A DNA stretch of 64,000 bases from Catellatospora sp. TT07R-123 (GTDB lineage: Bacteria; Actinomycetota; Actinomycetes; Mycobacteriales; Micromonosporaceae). Of this stretch, positions 32,987 through 41,639 are shown piece after piece; position 1 is the stretch's first letter; the number at the start of each line of letters is the position of its first letter. The stretch spans positions 1,736,001 to 1,800,000 of the forward strand of contig NZ_BNEM01000001.1 in assembly GCF_018327705.1 (NCBI RefSeq), read 5' to 3'. Both the position numbers and the translations under genes were made by a program. Under the pieces are notes generated by a model. It ran no database searches and was not told the origin of the DNA. It saw only the letters and a list, made by a program, of their open reading frames with translations.

Positions 32987-34633
32987 ATGCGCACCGCACC
33001 ACGGACGGCACACCGCCTGGCCGCCGCCTTCGCCGGCGCCCTGGTCCTGACCGCCGCCGCCCCGCTGACCCAGGCCGCCGCGGCCACCACCCGCTACGAG
33101 GGCGAGAGCGCCACGATCTCGCAGGGCGTGGTCGAGGCCAACCACCTCAACTACTCCGGCACCGGCTTCGTCAACACCGACAACGTCACCGGCAGCTACG
33201 TGCAGTGGACCGTCACCGCGAGCAGCGCGGGCAGCGCCACCGTCGCCATCCGGTACAGCAACGGCACCACCACCGGCCGGCCCGCCGACATCGCGGTCAA
33301 CGGCACGGTCGTGGCGGCGGCCTCGGCGTTCGGCGGCACCACCAACTGGGACACCTGGGCCACCAAGACGCTGACGGTGAACCTGAACGCGGGCAGCAAC
33401 ACCGTCCGGGTCACCGCGACCACCGCCAACGGCACCGCCAACCTCGACTACCTCGACCTCACCATCGGCAGCACCGGCACCGGACCGGCGATCCCGTTCG
33501 GCAGCCACCAGTACGCGTACGCGGCGGGCACGCTCAAGCCGTCCGGGTCGCAGTCCACGCTGGACGCCGCCGTGGTGTCGTACTACAACGCCTGGAAGTC
33601 CGCGTTCGTCAAGCAGAACTGCGGCAACGGCTGGTACGAGGTCATCTCCCCGGACGCCGACCACCCGTACGTCGCCGAGGCGCAGGGCTACGGCATGGTC
33701 ATCACCGCGCTCATGGCCGGGGCCGACGCCAACGCCAAGACCGTCTTCGACGGCATGGTCAAGTTCATGCTGGCCCACCCGTCGGTGAACAACGCCAACC
33801 TGCTCGCCGCCGAGCAGGACACCGCCTGCAAGAGCGTCAACGGCTCCGACTCGGCCACCGACGGCGACCTCGACGTGGCGCTGGGCCTGCTCATGGCCGA
33901 CAAGCAGTGGGGCAGCACCGGCACGTACAACTACAAGCAGCTCGCGGTGAACCACATCAACGCGATCAAGGCCAGCGAGGTCAACCCGACCACGAAGCTG
34001 ATGCTGCTGGGCGACTGGAGCACCTCGGGCGACGCGCTGTACTGGACCACCCGCCCGTCGGACTTCCACCTCGACCACTTCCGGGCGTTCAAGACGGCCA
34101 CCGGCGACACGTTCTGGGACACCGTCCGCACCAACCACCAGAACCTGATCACCAACCTCCAGACGCAGTACGCCCCGAACACCGGCCTGCTGCCCGACTT
34201 CGTGGTCAACACCAACACCACCGCCAAGCCCGCTCCGGGCCAGGTGCTGGAGGACCCGAACGACGGCAAGTACTTCTGGAACTCCTGCCGCACCCCGTGG
34301 CGCATCGGCACCGACGCGATCACCGGCGGCGGCTCGGCCTCGCTCACCTCCGCCCGCAAACTCAACACCTGGATCAAGTCGAAGACCGGCAGCAACCCGA
34401 GCAGCATCGCGGTCGGCTACTCGCTGAGCGGCACCCAGATCAGCTCGGGCAGCGAACCGGCGTTCTTCGCGCCGTTCGCGGTCGCGGCGATGACCGACTC
34501 CGGCAGCCAGGCCTGGCTGGACGCGCTCTGGACCAAGATGATCAACACCGGGTTCAGCAGCAGCGACTACTACTCCACCAGCATCCAGCTCCAGGTCATG
34601 ATCGTCGCCAGCGGCAACTACTGGCTGCCCTGA
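32987..34633 (+). CDS. Secreted CBM35-GH8 enzyme, probable endo-chitosanase/lichenase (GH8b)
   Basis: 548 residues. A signal peptide (about 1-37), one CBM35 (about 40-160), then a GH8 (alpha/alpha)6 barrel. The general acid is Glu231 in AEAQGYGM, and the DGDLDVALGL block near residue 285 is the GH8 signature. In the position where subfamily a has the catalytic-base Asp (DAxRxPWR), this protein reads NSCRTPWRIG. That Asn-type pattern characterises subfamily GH8b, which contains chitosanases and lichenases. With CsxA-type and chitin enzymes nearby, chitosan is the most likely substrate. GCCGAAGGAG-type spacing places a GAAGGAG site six bases before the ATG at 32987. Confidence 0.88.
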   Translation: MRTAPRTAHRLAAAFAGALVLTAAAPLTQAAAATTRYEGESATISQGVVEANHLNYSGTGFVNTDNVTGSYVQWTVTASSAGSATVAIRYSNGTTTGRPADIAVNGTVVAAASAFGGTTNWDTWATKTLTVNLNAGSNTVRVTATTANGTANLDYLDLTIGSTGTGPAIPFGSHQYAYAAGTLKPSGSQSTLDAAVVSYYNAWKSAFVKQNCGNGWYEVISPDADHPYVAEAQGYGMVITALMAGADANAKTVFDGMVKFMLAHPSVNNANLLAAEQDTACKSVNGSDSATDGDLDVALGLLMADKQWGSTGTYNYKQLAVNHINAIKASEVNPTTKLMLLGDWSTSGDALYWTTRPSDFHLDHFRAFKTATGDTFWDTVRTNHQNLITNLQTQYAPNTGLLPDFVVNTNTTAKPAPGQVLEDPNDGKYFWNSCRTPWRIGTDAITGGGSASLTSARKLNTWIKSKTGSNPSSIAVGYSLSGTQISSGSEPAFFAPFAVAAMTDSGSQAWLDALWTKMINTGFSSSDYYSTSIQLQVMIVASGNYWLP

Positions 34634-34643
34634 CCGGGCTTCT

Positions 34644-34674
34644 GCGGCGGGGCCGGGGTTTCCGGCCCCGCCGC
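34644..34674 (+). terminator. Stem-loop after the GH8 gene
   Basis: GCGGCGGGGCCGG-GGTTT-CCGGCCCCGCCGC is a perfect 13-bp hairpin 11 bases past the stop codon, followed by a pyrimidine-rich stretch. Confidence 0.8.
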
Positions 34675-34725
34675 TTCCTTCCCTCCCCACCGACCCCTCC
34701 TCCCACCGACTCCGACAGGAGTGTC

Positions 34726-36480
34726 ATGCGCAGTCGCAGCACACCCGCGCGCCTGGCCGCGGCGGTGACGACCGGCCTGCTCACGGCCGCCGTCCTCACC
34801 GCCCCGGCCACCGCCGCCCCCACCCGCTACGAGGCCGAGAGCGCCACCATCTCGCAGGGTGCCGTCGCCACCAACCACCTGAACTACAGCGGCACCGGCT
34901 TCGTCGACACGGTCAACGTCGCGGGCAGCTACGTGCAGTGGACGATCAACGCCGCCACCGCCGGGACCGCCGCCCTCGGCCTCCGCTACGCCAACTCCGG
35001 CGGCGCCGACCGCCCCGCCGACATCGCCGTCAACGGCACGGCGGTCGCGGCCGCCGCGAGCTTCCCCGTCACCGCCAACTGGGACACCTGGACCACCAAG
35101 ACCGTGACCGCGACTGTCAACGCGGGCAGCAACACCGTCCGGATCACGGCGACCACGGCGGGCGGCCTGGCCAACATCGACTACCTCGACGCCGAGGTGG
35201 CCGCCACCACCGAATACCAGGCCGAGAACGCGACGATCTTCCACGGCGTCGTCGAGGCCAACCACACCGGCTTCACCGGCACCGGCTTCGTCAACGGCGA
35301 CAACGAGACCGGCAGCTACACCGAGTTCACGGTCAGCGCGGCGAGCGCGGGCAGCGCCACGCTGGAGCTGCGCTACGCCAACGGCACCACCGGCACGCGG
35401 CCCGCAGCCGTCGCGGTCAACGGCGCGACCGTCGCCACCCCGTCGTTCGCGCCCACCGCCGACTGGGACACCTGGGCCGTCCAGAACGTCACCGCGAACC
35501 TGGTCGCGGGCACGAACACCGTGCGGGTCACCAGCACCACCGCCAACGGCGGGCCGAACCTGGACCGGCTGCGGCTGCTGCCGGCCACCAGCGGGCCGTT
35601 CATGGCGGTCGCGCCGTACGAGTACTTCGGCTGGGGCGACCCGCAGAGCCCGACGGCGGTCATGTCCGCCACCGGGATCAAGTGGTTCACGCTGGCGTTC
35701 ATGCTCTCGGACGGCACCTGCAACCCGATGTGGGACGGATCGCGGCCGCTGACCGGCGGCGACGACCAGGCGAAGATCAACGCGATCCGGGGCGCGGGCG
35801 GCGACGTGATCGTGTCGTTCGGCGGCTGGAGCGGCAACAAGCTCGGCGAGAAGTGCTCGTCGGCGTCCGCGCTGGCCGGGGCCTACCAGAAGGTCGTCAA
35901 CGCGTACGGGCTCAAGGCGATCGACGTCGACATCGAGGACACCGAGTTCTCGACCGCGTCGGTGCGCCAGCGGGTGGTCGACGCGCTGAAGATCGTGAAG
36001 ACGAACAACCCCGGCATCCGCACGTTCATCACGTTCGGGACGACGCCGACCGGGCCGGACGCCACCGGCAAGGACCTGATCAGCAAGGGCGCGGCGGCCG
36101 GGCTGGACAACGACGGCTGGACGATCATGCCGTTCGACTTCGGCGGGCACACCGGGACCATGGGCCAGGCGACGGTCAGCGCGGCCGAGGGACTGAAGAA
36201 CGCGGTCAAGACGGCGTACGGCTACAGCGACGCCACGGCGTACGCGAAGATCGGCGTCTCGTCGATGAACGGGATCACCGACGAGCCCGGGGAGACGGTC
36301 ACCATCGCCGACTTCCAGACCATCCTGGCGTACGCCCAGCAGCACCACCTCGCCCGGCTGACGTTCTGGTCGATCAACCGCGACCGGGCCTGCGGGACCG
36401 GCAGCGACGCCGACTCGTGCAGCGGCGTCTCCCAGCAGCCCTACGCCTTCACGAAGATCCTCGTCCAGTACACGGGCTGA
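34726..36480 (+). CDS. Secreted CBM35-CBM35-GH18 chitinase
   Basis: 584 residues from the ATG at 34726 (ACAGGAG site upstream). Signal peptide (about 1-31), two CBM35 modules (about 33-160 and 163-288), then a GH18 TIM barrel. The catalytic motif is KAIDVDIE with proton donor Glu404. GGDVIVSFGGWSG near residue 360 is the substrate-binding strand. The barrel lacks the chitinase insertion domain typical of processive family-A chitinases, so it is probably a non-processive endo-type. It acts extracellularly on chitin or partly acetylated chitosan and would feed the ABC importer at 25888-29014. Confidence 0.9.
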   Translation: MRSRSTPARLAAAVTTGLLTAAVLTAPATAAPTRYEAESATISQGAVATNHLNYSGTGFVDTVNVAGSYVQWTINAATAGTAALGLRYANSGGADRPADIAVNGTAVAAAASFPVTANWDTWTTKTVTATVNAGSNTVRITATTAGGLANIDYLDAEVAATTEYQAENATIFHGVVEANHTGFTGTGFVNGDNETGSYTEFTVSAASAGSATLELRYANGTTGTRPAAVAVNGATVATPSFAPTADWDTWAVQNVTANLVAGTNTVRVTSTTANGGPNLDRLRLLPATSGPFMAVAPYEYFGWGDPQSPTAVMSATGIKWFTLAFMLSDGTCNPMWDGSRPLTGGDDQAKINAIRGAGGDVIVSFGGWSGNKLGEKCSSASALAGAYQKVVNAYGLKAIDVDIEDTEFSTASVRQRVVDALKIVKTNNPGIRTFITFGTTPTGPDATGKDLISKGAAAGLDNDGWTIMPFDFGGHTGTMGQATVSAAEGLKNAVKTAYGYSDATAYAKIGVSSMNGITDEPGETVTIADFQTILAYAQQHHLARLTFWSINRDRACGTGSDADSCSGVSQQPYAFTKILVQYTG

Positions 36481-36488
36481 GCCCCCGC

Positions 36489-36525
36489 GCCGTGGTGCGC
36501 CGACGCGTGGTCGGCGCACCACGGC
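36489..36525. terminator. Perfect bidirectional terminator hairpin
   Basis: GCCGTGGTGCGCCGAC (36489-36504) pairs perfectly with its 16-base complement (36510-36525) across GCGTG. It is between the GH18 stop and the converging gene at 36531. Confidence 0.85.
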
Positions 36526-36530
36526 CGTGC

Positions 36531-37061
36531 TCACATGGGCGCGAGGTAGCCGATGTACCGGTGCATGCCATTCGCCTCGATGATCCATCTCTGGCGTACG
36601 CGCAGCGGCTCCTCCAGCCTGGCGATCAGGCGCCCGGCCTCGTCATGGGCGACCGCGCCCGAGCCAACGGACTCCGCCATGATCTTCACCGGGTCGATCC
36701 GGCATCGATGCGCTCCCTGCGGCGCGATCGTCACCCGCCGCAGCTCGTGGTCATCCGGCACGCCCAGGACCTCGACGGTCAGCGTCGCGTCCGTTCGGTT
36801 GTCGATGAGGATGGACACCTCCTCCGAGCTCGGGCGGCGCGTCAGCCACAGAACGAGCCCCGACCCGAGCACCAACCACAGCAGAGGCGACAGTGCGAAC
36901 GCCATCCGCTCGCCGAGCGAGGCATGGATGCCCCCAAGTGCCACGCCGAGGGCGAATTTCGCCGAGAGGGCGAACAGGATCCAGGCCACATAGGGCACGC
37001 CGGACAGGAGCTTCTGCAACATGAACCTGCGCAGGTCGCTTCGCGTCGGCCGGCTGCCCAT
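36531..37061 (-). CDS. Two-helix membrane protein of unknown function
   Basis: 176 residues from the ATG at 37061; an upstream ATG at 37112 would add 17. Two hydrophobic helices (about 17-40, 52-72) are followed by a soluble beta domain (EEVSILIDNRTDATLTVEVLG, then HRCRIDPVKIMA). GC is visibly lower than in neighbouring genes (more A/T in third positions, for example CATTCGCCTCGATGATCC), which may mark a later arrival. I do not recognise a family. Confidence 0.65.
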   Translation of the reverse strand: MGSRPTRSDLRRFMLQKLLSGVPYVAWILFALSAKFALGVALGGIHASLGERMAFALSPLLWLVLGSGLVLWLTRRPSSEEVSILIDNRTDATLTVEVLGVPDDHELRRVTIAPQGAHRCRIDPVKIMAESVGSGAVAHDEAGRLIARLEEPLRVRQRWIIEANGMHRYIGYLAPM

Positions 37062-37156
37062 CCGCACACCCCATCCGCTGGTCGCCGCGCCTACTGTAGG
37101 CGCGACCGGCAACCAGGCGGGCCTCTCCGAGCCGCCGTGACCGCAGGGCCGGACGG

Positions 37157-37609
37157 TCAGGGCGTCTCGTTGCGCAGCACGTAGCGCAGGAAGCCGCTGT
37201 GCGGCGTGTAGCTGTCGTACAGGGCGCGGGCGCGGTGGTTGTCCTCCTTGGTCTGCCAGTACAGCGTGGCCCAGCCGTTGGCCTCGACCTCGGCCCGCAG
37301 CGCATTGATGAGCAGCCGGCCGACGCCCCCCGACCGGGCGGCCGGATCGACGAACAGGTCCTGCAGGTAGCAGACGGGCGTCAGCATGGACGTGCTCTCG
37401 TGGATCAGGTAGTTCGCGATGCCCACGACGCCCTGCTTCGGATCCTCGGCCACGACGGCGTGGACCGGCGCGGCCGGGTCGAGGATGCGCGCCCAGGTGT
37501 GCCGCGTGACCGCCTCCACCGGCTCACGCTCGTAGAACCGCGTGTACGCGTCCCACAACTCCCGCCATCGCGGCTCGTCCGCCGCCACCACCGCCCGAAT
37601 CCTGATCAT
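37157..37609 (-). CDS. GNAT-family N-acetyltransferase
   Basis: 150 residues spanning one GNAT fold. IRIRAVVAADEPRWRELWDAY forms strand 1 and helix 1, VVGIANYLIH strand 4, CYLQDLFVDPAARSGGVGRLLI the strand 4/helix 3 acetyl-CoA pyrophosphate loop (motif A, R/Q-x-x-G-x-G/A variant SGGVGR), and TLYWQTKEDNHRARALYDSY the C-terminal motif B. The acceptor substrate is unknown. The gene is isolated. Confidence 0.88.
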   Translation of the reverse strand: MIRIRAVVAADEPRWRELWDAYTRFYEREPVEAVTRHTWARILDPAAPVHAVVAEDPKQGVVGIANYLIHESTSMLTPVCYLQDLFVDPAARSGGVGRLLINALRAEVEANGWATLYWQTKEDNHRARALYDSYTPHSGFLRYVLRNETP

Positions 37610-38048
37610 GCCCCGAGCCTAACCACGACCTGATCGAGCCGCCGTCACCAGTCCGCAGTGATCGCTGTCCAGGGTCACTTTCGGCACGCCAGGTGAACGC
37701 CAAGACCGCCAACGGCGATCTTGGGGGTGACGGCAGTCGGTGATCGTCGGCTGCGGCCGGGTTGCGAGCTGAGTGAGGAGTGGGTGCCACTTCGTGGCTG
37801 GAGACCGCTGATCTTCGGATGCGGTCCCGGCGGCGAACGCCGTTTCGGGGCGGAATGCGGGGCTACGGGTGAGGCGCGCGTAGTGGAATGGCCTGAAGTC
37901 GCGATCTTCGGGGCGGACGCTGTCCATGATCTGTGTCGGCGGTCAGAATCCGTGCTGGCAGGTGAGGTTGTGACCGGAATCAGCGATCACGCCGCCGCCA
38001 GGCTGGCCCGGCCCGGGGTGGGCGGGGCGGGGCGGGGCGGGCATGCCG
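37610..38048. other. Non-coding gap without recognisable gene
   Basis: No frame here gives a convincing protein; the short open frames lack the local codon pattern. GC is lower than in adjacent genes. Short inverted words recur (AGTGATCGCTG near 37659 and CAGCGATCAC near 37982; GCGATCTTSGGGG twice). A decayed gene or a regulatory stretch cannot be distinguished. Confidence 0.5.
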
Positions 38049-38792
38049 TCAGGTGGCGCTGGTGCGGGTGGGGTCGTAGGCGTCGTCGAGGGTGCCGAAG
38101 AGGCGGTCCCAGATGGTGGTGTAGAAGCCCAGGTTGCGGGCCGGGTTGAGGTGGTGCATGGCGTGCATGGTCGGGGTCGCGACGATCGCGAACAGGCGCG
38201 AGCGCCGCCAGCGCAGCGGCAGCGGCTCGACGCCGAGGTGGCCGAAGATCCCGAAGACCAGATTGATCACGGTATAGCCCACCAGCGCCCACACGCTCAG
38301 CGGCACGACCGACAGCATCAACAGCCACAGCGCCCCGAACCCGATCACCTCGCCCGGATGCAGCGCGAACAGCGTGATCGGCCGCGCGTCCACGAACCGG
38401 TGGTGCATCCGGTGCCCCAGCGGGTACAGCCACCGCACGTGGGCCAGGGCGTGGCCGAGGTACGAGGCGAAGTCCATGGCGAGCACCAGGACCAGCAGGT
38501 CCACCACGATGCGCCAGCCGGCGTCGAGGTCGAACCGGATCACGCCGAGGGTCCACAGCTTCCAGCCGACCACGGTGATCGCCGTGTTGAGCACCACCGA
38601 ACCGGCCGCCAGCCACCATTGCAGGGGCTCGGCCCGGCCGGGGTCGGGCAGCAGCCGCACCACGGTCTTGAGCCGCAGCACCGCCGTGCCGAGCGCCACG
38701 CCGACCACGAGGATCAGCGTGTTCTCGGCCAGACAGATCAGGACGGCGGCCCACAACGGCAGGTCTGCGACGTACGCGGCGAGCTCGTGCAT
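38049..38792 (-). CDS. Sterol desaturase/fatty acid hydroxylase family protein
   Basis: 247 residues. Three histidine clusters that bind the di-iron centre are present: LGHALAHVRWLY near residue 118, HRMHHRFVDARP near 133, and TMHAMHHLNPARN near 213. Four hydrophobic helices surround them (about 10-30, 58-80, 92-112, 150-185). Members hydroxylate or desaturate lipids at the membrane, and the substrate is unknown. The ATG at 38792 has no Shine-Dalgarno sequence, but a TATCCT -10 element lies six bases upstream, indicating a leaderless message. Confidence 0.85.
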   Translation of the reverse strand: MHELAAYVADLPLWAAVLICLAENTLILVVGVALGTAVLRLKTVVRLLPDPGRAEPLQWWLAAGSVVLNTAITVVGWKLWTLGVIRFDLDAGWRIVVDLLVLVLAMDFASYLGHALAHVRWLYPLGHRMHHRFVDARPITLFALHPGEVIGFGALWLLMLSVVPLSVWALVGYTVINLVFGIFGHLGVEPLPLRWRRSRLFAIVATPTMHAMHHLNPARNLGFYTTIWDRLFGTLDDAYDPTRTSAT

Positions 38793-38798
38793 GCCAGG

Positions 38799-38804
38799 AG
38801 GATA
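38799..38804 (-). promoter_or_regulatory. -10 element of a probable leaderless gene
   Basis: TATCCT on the minus strand, six bases (CCTGGC) before the ATG at 38792. Confidence 0.5.
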
Positions 38805-38821
38805 GGGCGCGGAGCAAGACC

Positions 38822-38914
38822 GGGGCATCCCGCGAACACTGGGAAGTTCGCGGGACGCCCCGGAGCTCTGGAGCCGGTGCCGCCTCCACCTCATACAGCG
38901 GCACGGCACCGGCT
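38822..38914 (-). terminator. Tandem stem-loops behind the exo-glucosaminidase gene
   Basis: The first hairpin after the stop at 38933 has arms 38872-38882 (AGCCGGTGCCG) and 38904-38914. A second has arms GGGGCATCCCGCGAAC (38822-38837) and its near complement (38846-38861, 15 of 16). Two terminators in series isolate the desaturase gene. Confidence 0.75.
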
Positions 38915-38932
38915 GGTGTCACTGCCGGGCGG

Positions 38933-41578
38933 CTACGGGATCGCCGCCGTGGCGGCGGGGACGTTATAGCCGCGTACCCGCAGCCAGGGGGCCTGGCCGC
39001 CGAGGTCGGACGTCTGGTAGACCGCCGTGATCGTGGTCGACTCGCCCGGCCACAGCGTCACGTAACCGTCGGTGTAGGTCACCGGCAGCACCTCGGTGCC
39101 GCCGCTGCCCGCGGTGACCTCGGGCCGGACGAAGAACGCCAGCGTGGAGCCGGTGTTGGTCAGCGTGATCGTGACCGTCTCCTGCCCGCCCGCGACGCTG
39201 CGCGACACCGCCCTGGTCACGCCGGTGTTGGACGGCAGCGCGTTCAGTCCGGTGAGGTTGGCGAACGTCTTGGTCGTGGTCGAGTACCAGTTGCTCTTGT
39301 TGCCCAGCGCGTCGGCGGTGGTCGAGTACCAGTACACGTTGTTGCTGACCAGCGCCCCGCCGCTGTCGCGCAGCTGGAGCCGGATCAGGTAGGTCGTGCT
39401 GAGCCCGGTGACCGCCGGGATCGTGAGCACGGACGCCGACGCGTTGGCGGCGGAGTTCACCGCGACCGTGGTCGTGTACTTCTGCGCCAGGTCGGGCAGG
39501 TTGTACAGGGTCGCCGTGGCGGTCAGGCCGGTGCGGGCGGTCAGCGTCGAGTTGACCACGTACACGTTGCGGGTGGCGTAGTCGTAGGCGACGTGCACCG
39601 GTTCGGTGGCCTTCTTGGTGCCGAAGAAGCCGCCGCCGGGCTTGAGGAAGTAGTCGTACAGGTTCCAGTGCACGGCCGGCCAGGCGTTGTTGAGCATCCA
39701 GAAGATGGTGCCGAACGACTGGGTGTGCTGCCGGGCGCTCCAGGCCTCGAAGAACGCCCGGGTGTTCTCGTAGTTCTGCACCTCCGACTTCTTCGAGTAG
39801 TCGGCGGCGCCGGTCGCGGTGCCGTACCGGCGGTTGAGGCCGTTGCTGTACATGCTGATGTTGTCGAAGACGCTGCCCGCGCGCCCGGCGTGGAAGTTGA
39901 ACGCGGTGCCGATCGGCCACTGGTCGGCCGGGGCGAGGAACTTCTGCAGGCTCTCCAGCGGCGGCGGCGCCTCCGTGCCCTCCTCCCCGGTGGTGCCGAA
40001 GGCGGACCCGGCCTTGGTGGTGTCCCACCACAGCACCGGCGGCGCCCACTTGTAGGGGCCGTCCATCTTCATCCCGGCGTTGGCGTTGGACCAGGTCGCG
40101 ACGTTGTCCAGGGTCGGGTTCTGCCAGTGCAGGGCGGTGGCGATGTTCTTGTACGCGGTCAGGTGCGCCGTGTTCGGCGGCTGGTCGCTGCCGTACGTCC
40201 ACAGGAACGGGCTGGCGTGCGCCCGCAGCGCCCGCAGCTGCGTGTCGAGCGAGGCGTTGGCGACCTGCTGCTGCTCGGCGGTCCAGGTGGCGTCGTTCTC
40301 CCAGGCGCTGCAGCACACGAACCCGGGCATCAGCATGACCCCGGCCTGGTCGGCCAGGTCGTAGAGCTCCTCGTTGCCCAGCGTGCCCTCCAGCCGGATC
40401 GTGTTGAGGCCCATGTTCTTGACGTAGTTCACGTGCGCGGCGTTGGTCTTGGTGTCCCACCGCTGGAGCAGGTCCCACACGTAGCCGCCGCCCCGGAACA
40501 GGATGTTCTGCCCGTTGACCTTGTATCCGGCGAACGAGGTGCCGTTGACGGTGCTGCGGAAGTCGGTGAACTGCCGGACCCCGAACCTGATCGCCTTGCT
40601 GTCGGAGGTCGCGGCGGCGACGGTCGCCGCGACGGACAGGTCGTACAGCTCCGGCGAGCCGAACTGGTACGGCCACCACAGCGCCGGGTTGACCAGGTGC
40701 AGCTGCGGGAAGGCCGCCGGGGTGAAGGCGACCTCGCGCCGCTCGCTGGGGTTGAGGGTCACGTTCTGGCTGACCGTGACGGTCGGCTGGCCGGGTTTGC
40801 TGATCGTCGCGCCGACCGTGGTGGTGACGGCGCTCGCGGTCGCGTTGACCGCGTCGACGTACACGGTGAGGTCGGCGGTGTTGGTGCCGGGCAGGGGCAG
40901 CACGGTCTTGACGTACGGGTCGCGCAGCGCCACCGCGCCGGTGGTGTCCAGCAGGGACCTGCCCCAGATCCCGGCGTTCATGTCGGGGGCCTCGGGGTTC
41001 CAGTCGACGGTGCAGACCGACAGGTCGGCGCAGCCGTGGGCCGGGGGCGTGACCCGGATCGCGAGCGCGTTGAGGCCGCCCGGGTTGATCAGACCGGACA
41101 CGTTGTACTCGTGCGCGGCGAACGTGCCCACGGCGTCGCCGTCGAGCTGGGTGCCGTTGAGCCAGATCTGGGCGCGGTAGCTGATCCCCTTGAACCGCAG
41201 CCAGTACACCTGTCCGGGGCTGCTCGCCGCGGCGGTGAACTGGCCGCGGAACCACCAGTTCTGCGTGGTCAGGTCCGGCACGGACTGCAGGTTCGTGCCG
41301 AAGTAGATGTTCTGGTAGACGTTGTTCGCGACCAGCCCGGCCAGCACGGTCGAGGGCAGGCTGACCGGGTTCCAGCCGCTGGTGCCGTAGCCGACCTGGG
41401 AGATGGCCGCGCCGGTGTCGGCCAGGCCGGTGGCCGAGCGCATCGCCCAGCCGCCGCCCAGCTCGGTCGAGGTGACGGTGGCCGCCTGCGCCTGCTGCGC
41501 GCCGGCGGCCCCGACGGCGACGACCGTCGCCAGCGTGGTCAGCACCGCTCCCAGCCAGCGGCGTCGTGATCGGATCAT
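38933..41578 (-). CDS. Secreted GH2 exo-beta-D-glucosaminidase (CsxA-like)
   Basis: 881 residues with signal peptide (to about 32). The GH2 order is sugar-binding jelly roll (about 38-225), immunoglobulin-like domain, TIM barrel (about 345-650) and two C-terminal beta domains. The barrel matches exo-beta-D-glucosaminidases rather than mannosidases: GSDQPPN places the acid/base Asp at 465, and GEEGTEAPPPLESL holds the nucleophile Glu at about 532-536, equivalent to Asp469/Glu541 of Amycolatopsis CsxA. It releases GlcN from non-reducing ends of chitosan oligomers (EC 3.2.1.165). Unlike CsxA it has no C-terminal CBM35. The ATG follows GGAGGAGG, and it is 61 bases downstream of the GH20 gene. Confidence 0.88.
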   Translation of the reverse strand: MIRSRRRWLGAVLTTLATVVAVGAAGAQQAQAATVTSTELGGGWAMRSATGLADTGAAISQVGYGTSGWNPVSLPSTVLAGLVANNVYQNIYFGTNLQSVPDLTTQNWWFRGQFTAAASSPGQVYWLRFKGISYRAQIWLNGTQLDGDAVGTFAAHEYNVSGLINPGGLNALAIRVTPPAHGCADLSVCTVDWNPEAPDMNAGIWGRSLLDTTGAVALRDPYVKTVLPLPGTNTADLTVYVDAVNATASAVTTTVGATISKPGQPTVTVSQNVTLNPSERREVAFTPAAFPQLHLVNPALWWPYQFGSPELYDLSVAATVAAATSDSKAIRFGVRQFTDFRSTVNGTSFAGYKVNGQNILFRGGGYVWDLLQRWDTKTNAAHVNYVKNMGLNTIRLEGTLGNEELYDLADQAGVMLMPGFVCCSAWENDATWTAEQQQVANASLDTQLRALRAHASPFLWTYGSDQPPNTAHLTAYKNIATALHWQNPTLDNVATWSNANAGMKMDGPYKWAPPVLWWDTTKAGSAFGTTGEEGTEAPPPLESLQKFLAPADQWPIGTAFNFHAGRAGSVFDNISMYSNGLNRRYGTATGAADYSKKSEVQNYENTRAFFEAWSARQHTQSFGTIFWMLNNAWPAVHWNLYDYFLKPGGGFFGTKKATEPVHVAYDYATRNVYVVNSTLTARTGLTATATLYNLPDLAQKYTTTVAVNSAANASASVLTIPAVTGLSTTYLIRLQLRDSGGALVSNNVYWYSTTADALGNKSNWYSTTTKTFANLTGLNALPSNTGVTRAVSRSVAGGQETVTITLTNTGSTLAFFVRPEVTAGSGGTEVLPVTYTDGYVTLWPGESTTITAVYQTSDLGGQAPWLRVRGYNVPAATAAIP

Positions 41579-41639
41579 GGGTAGCCTCCTCCTGCCGACC
41601 GGGTGGGTCAGCCTCGTGGGACGGGCGGGTGGTGCGGGT

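Noticed and set aside
37619-37927. Minus-strand open frame of 102 codons in the gap after the GNAT gene
   Set aside because: Codon pattern is unlike neighbouring genes, and it has no ribosome-binding site and no recognisable domain.
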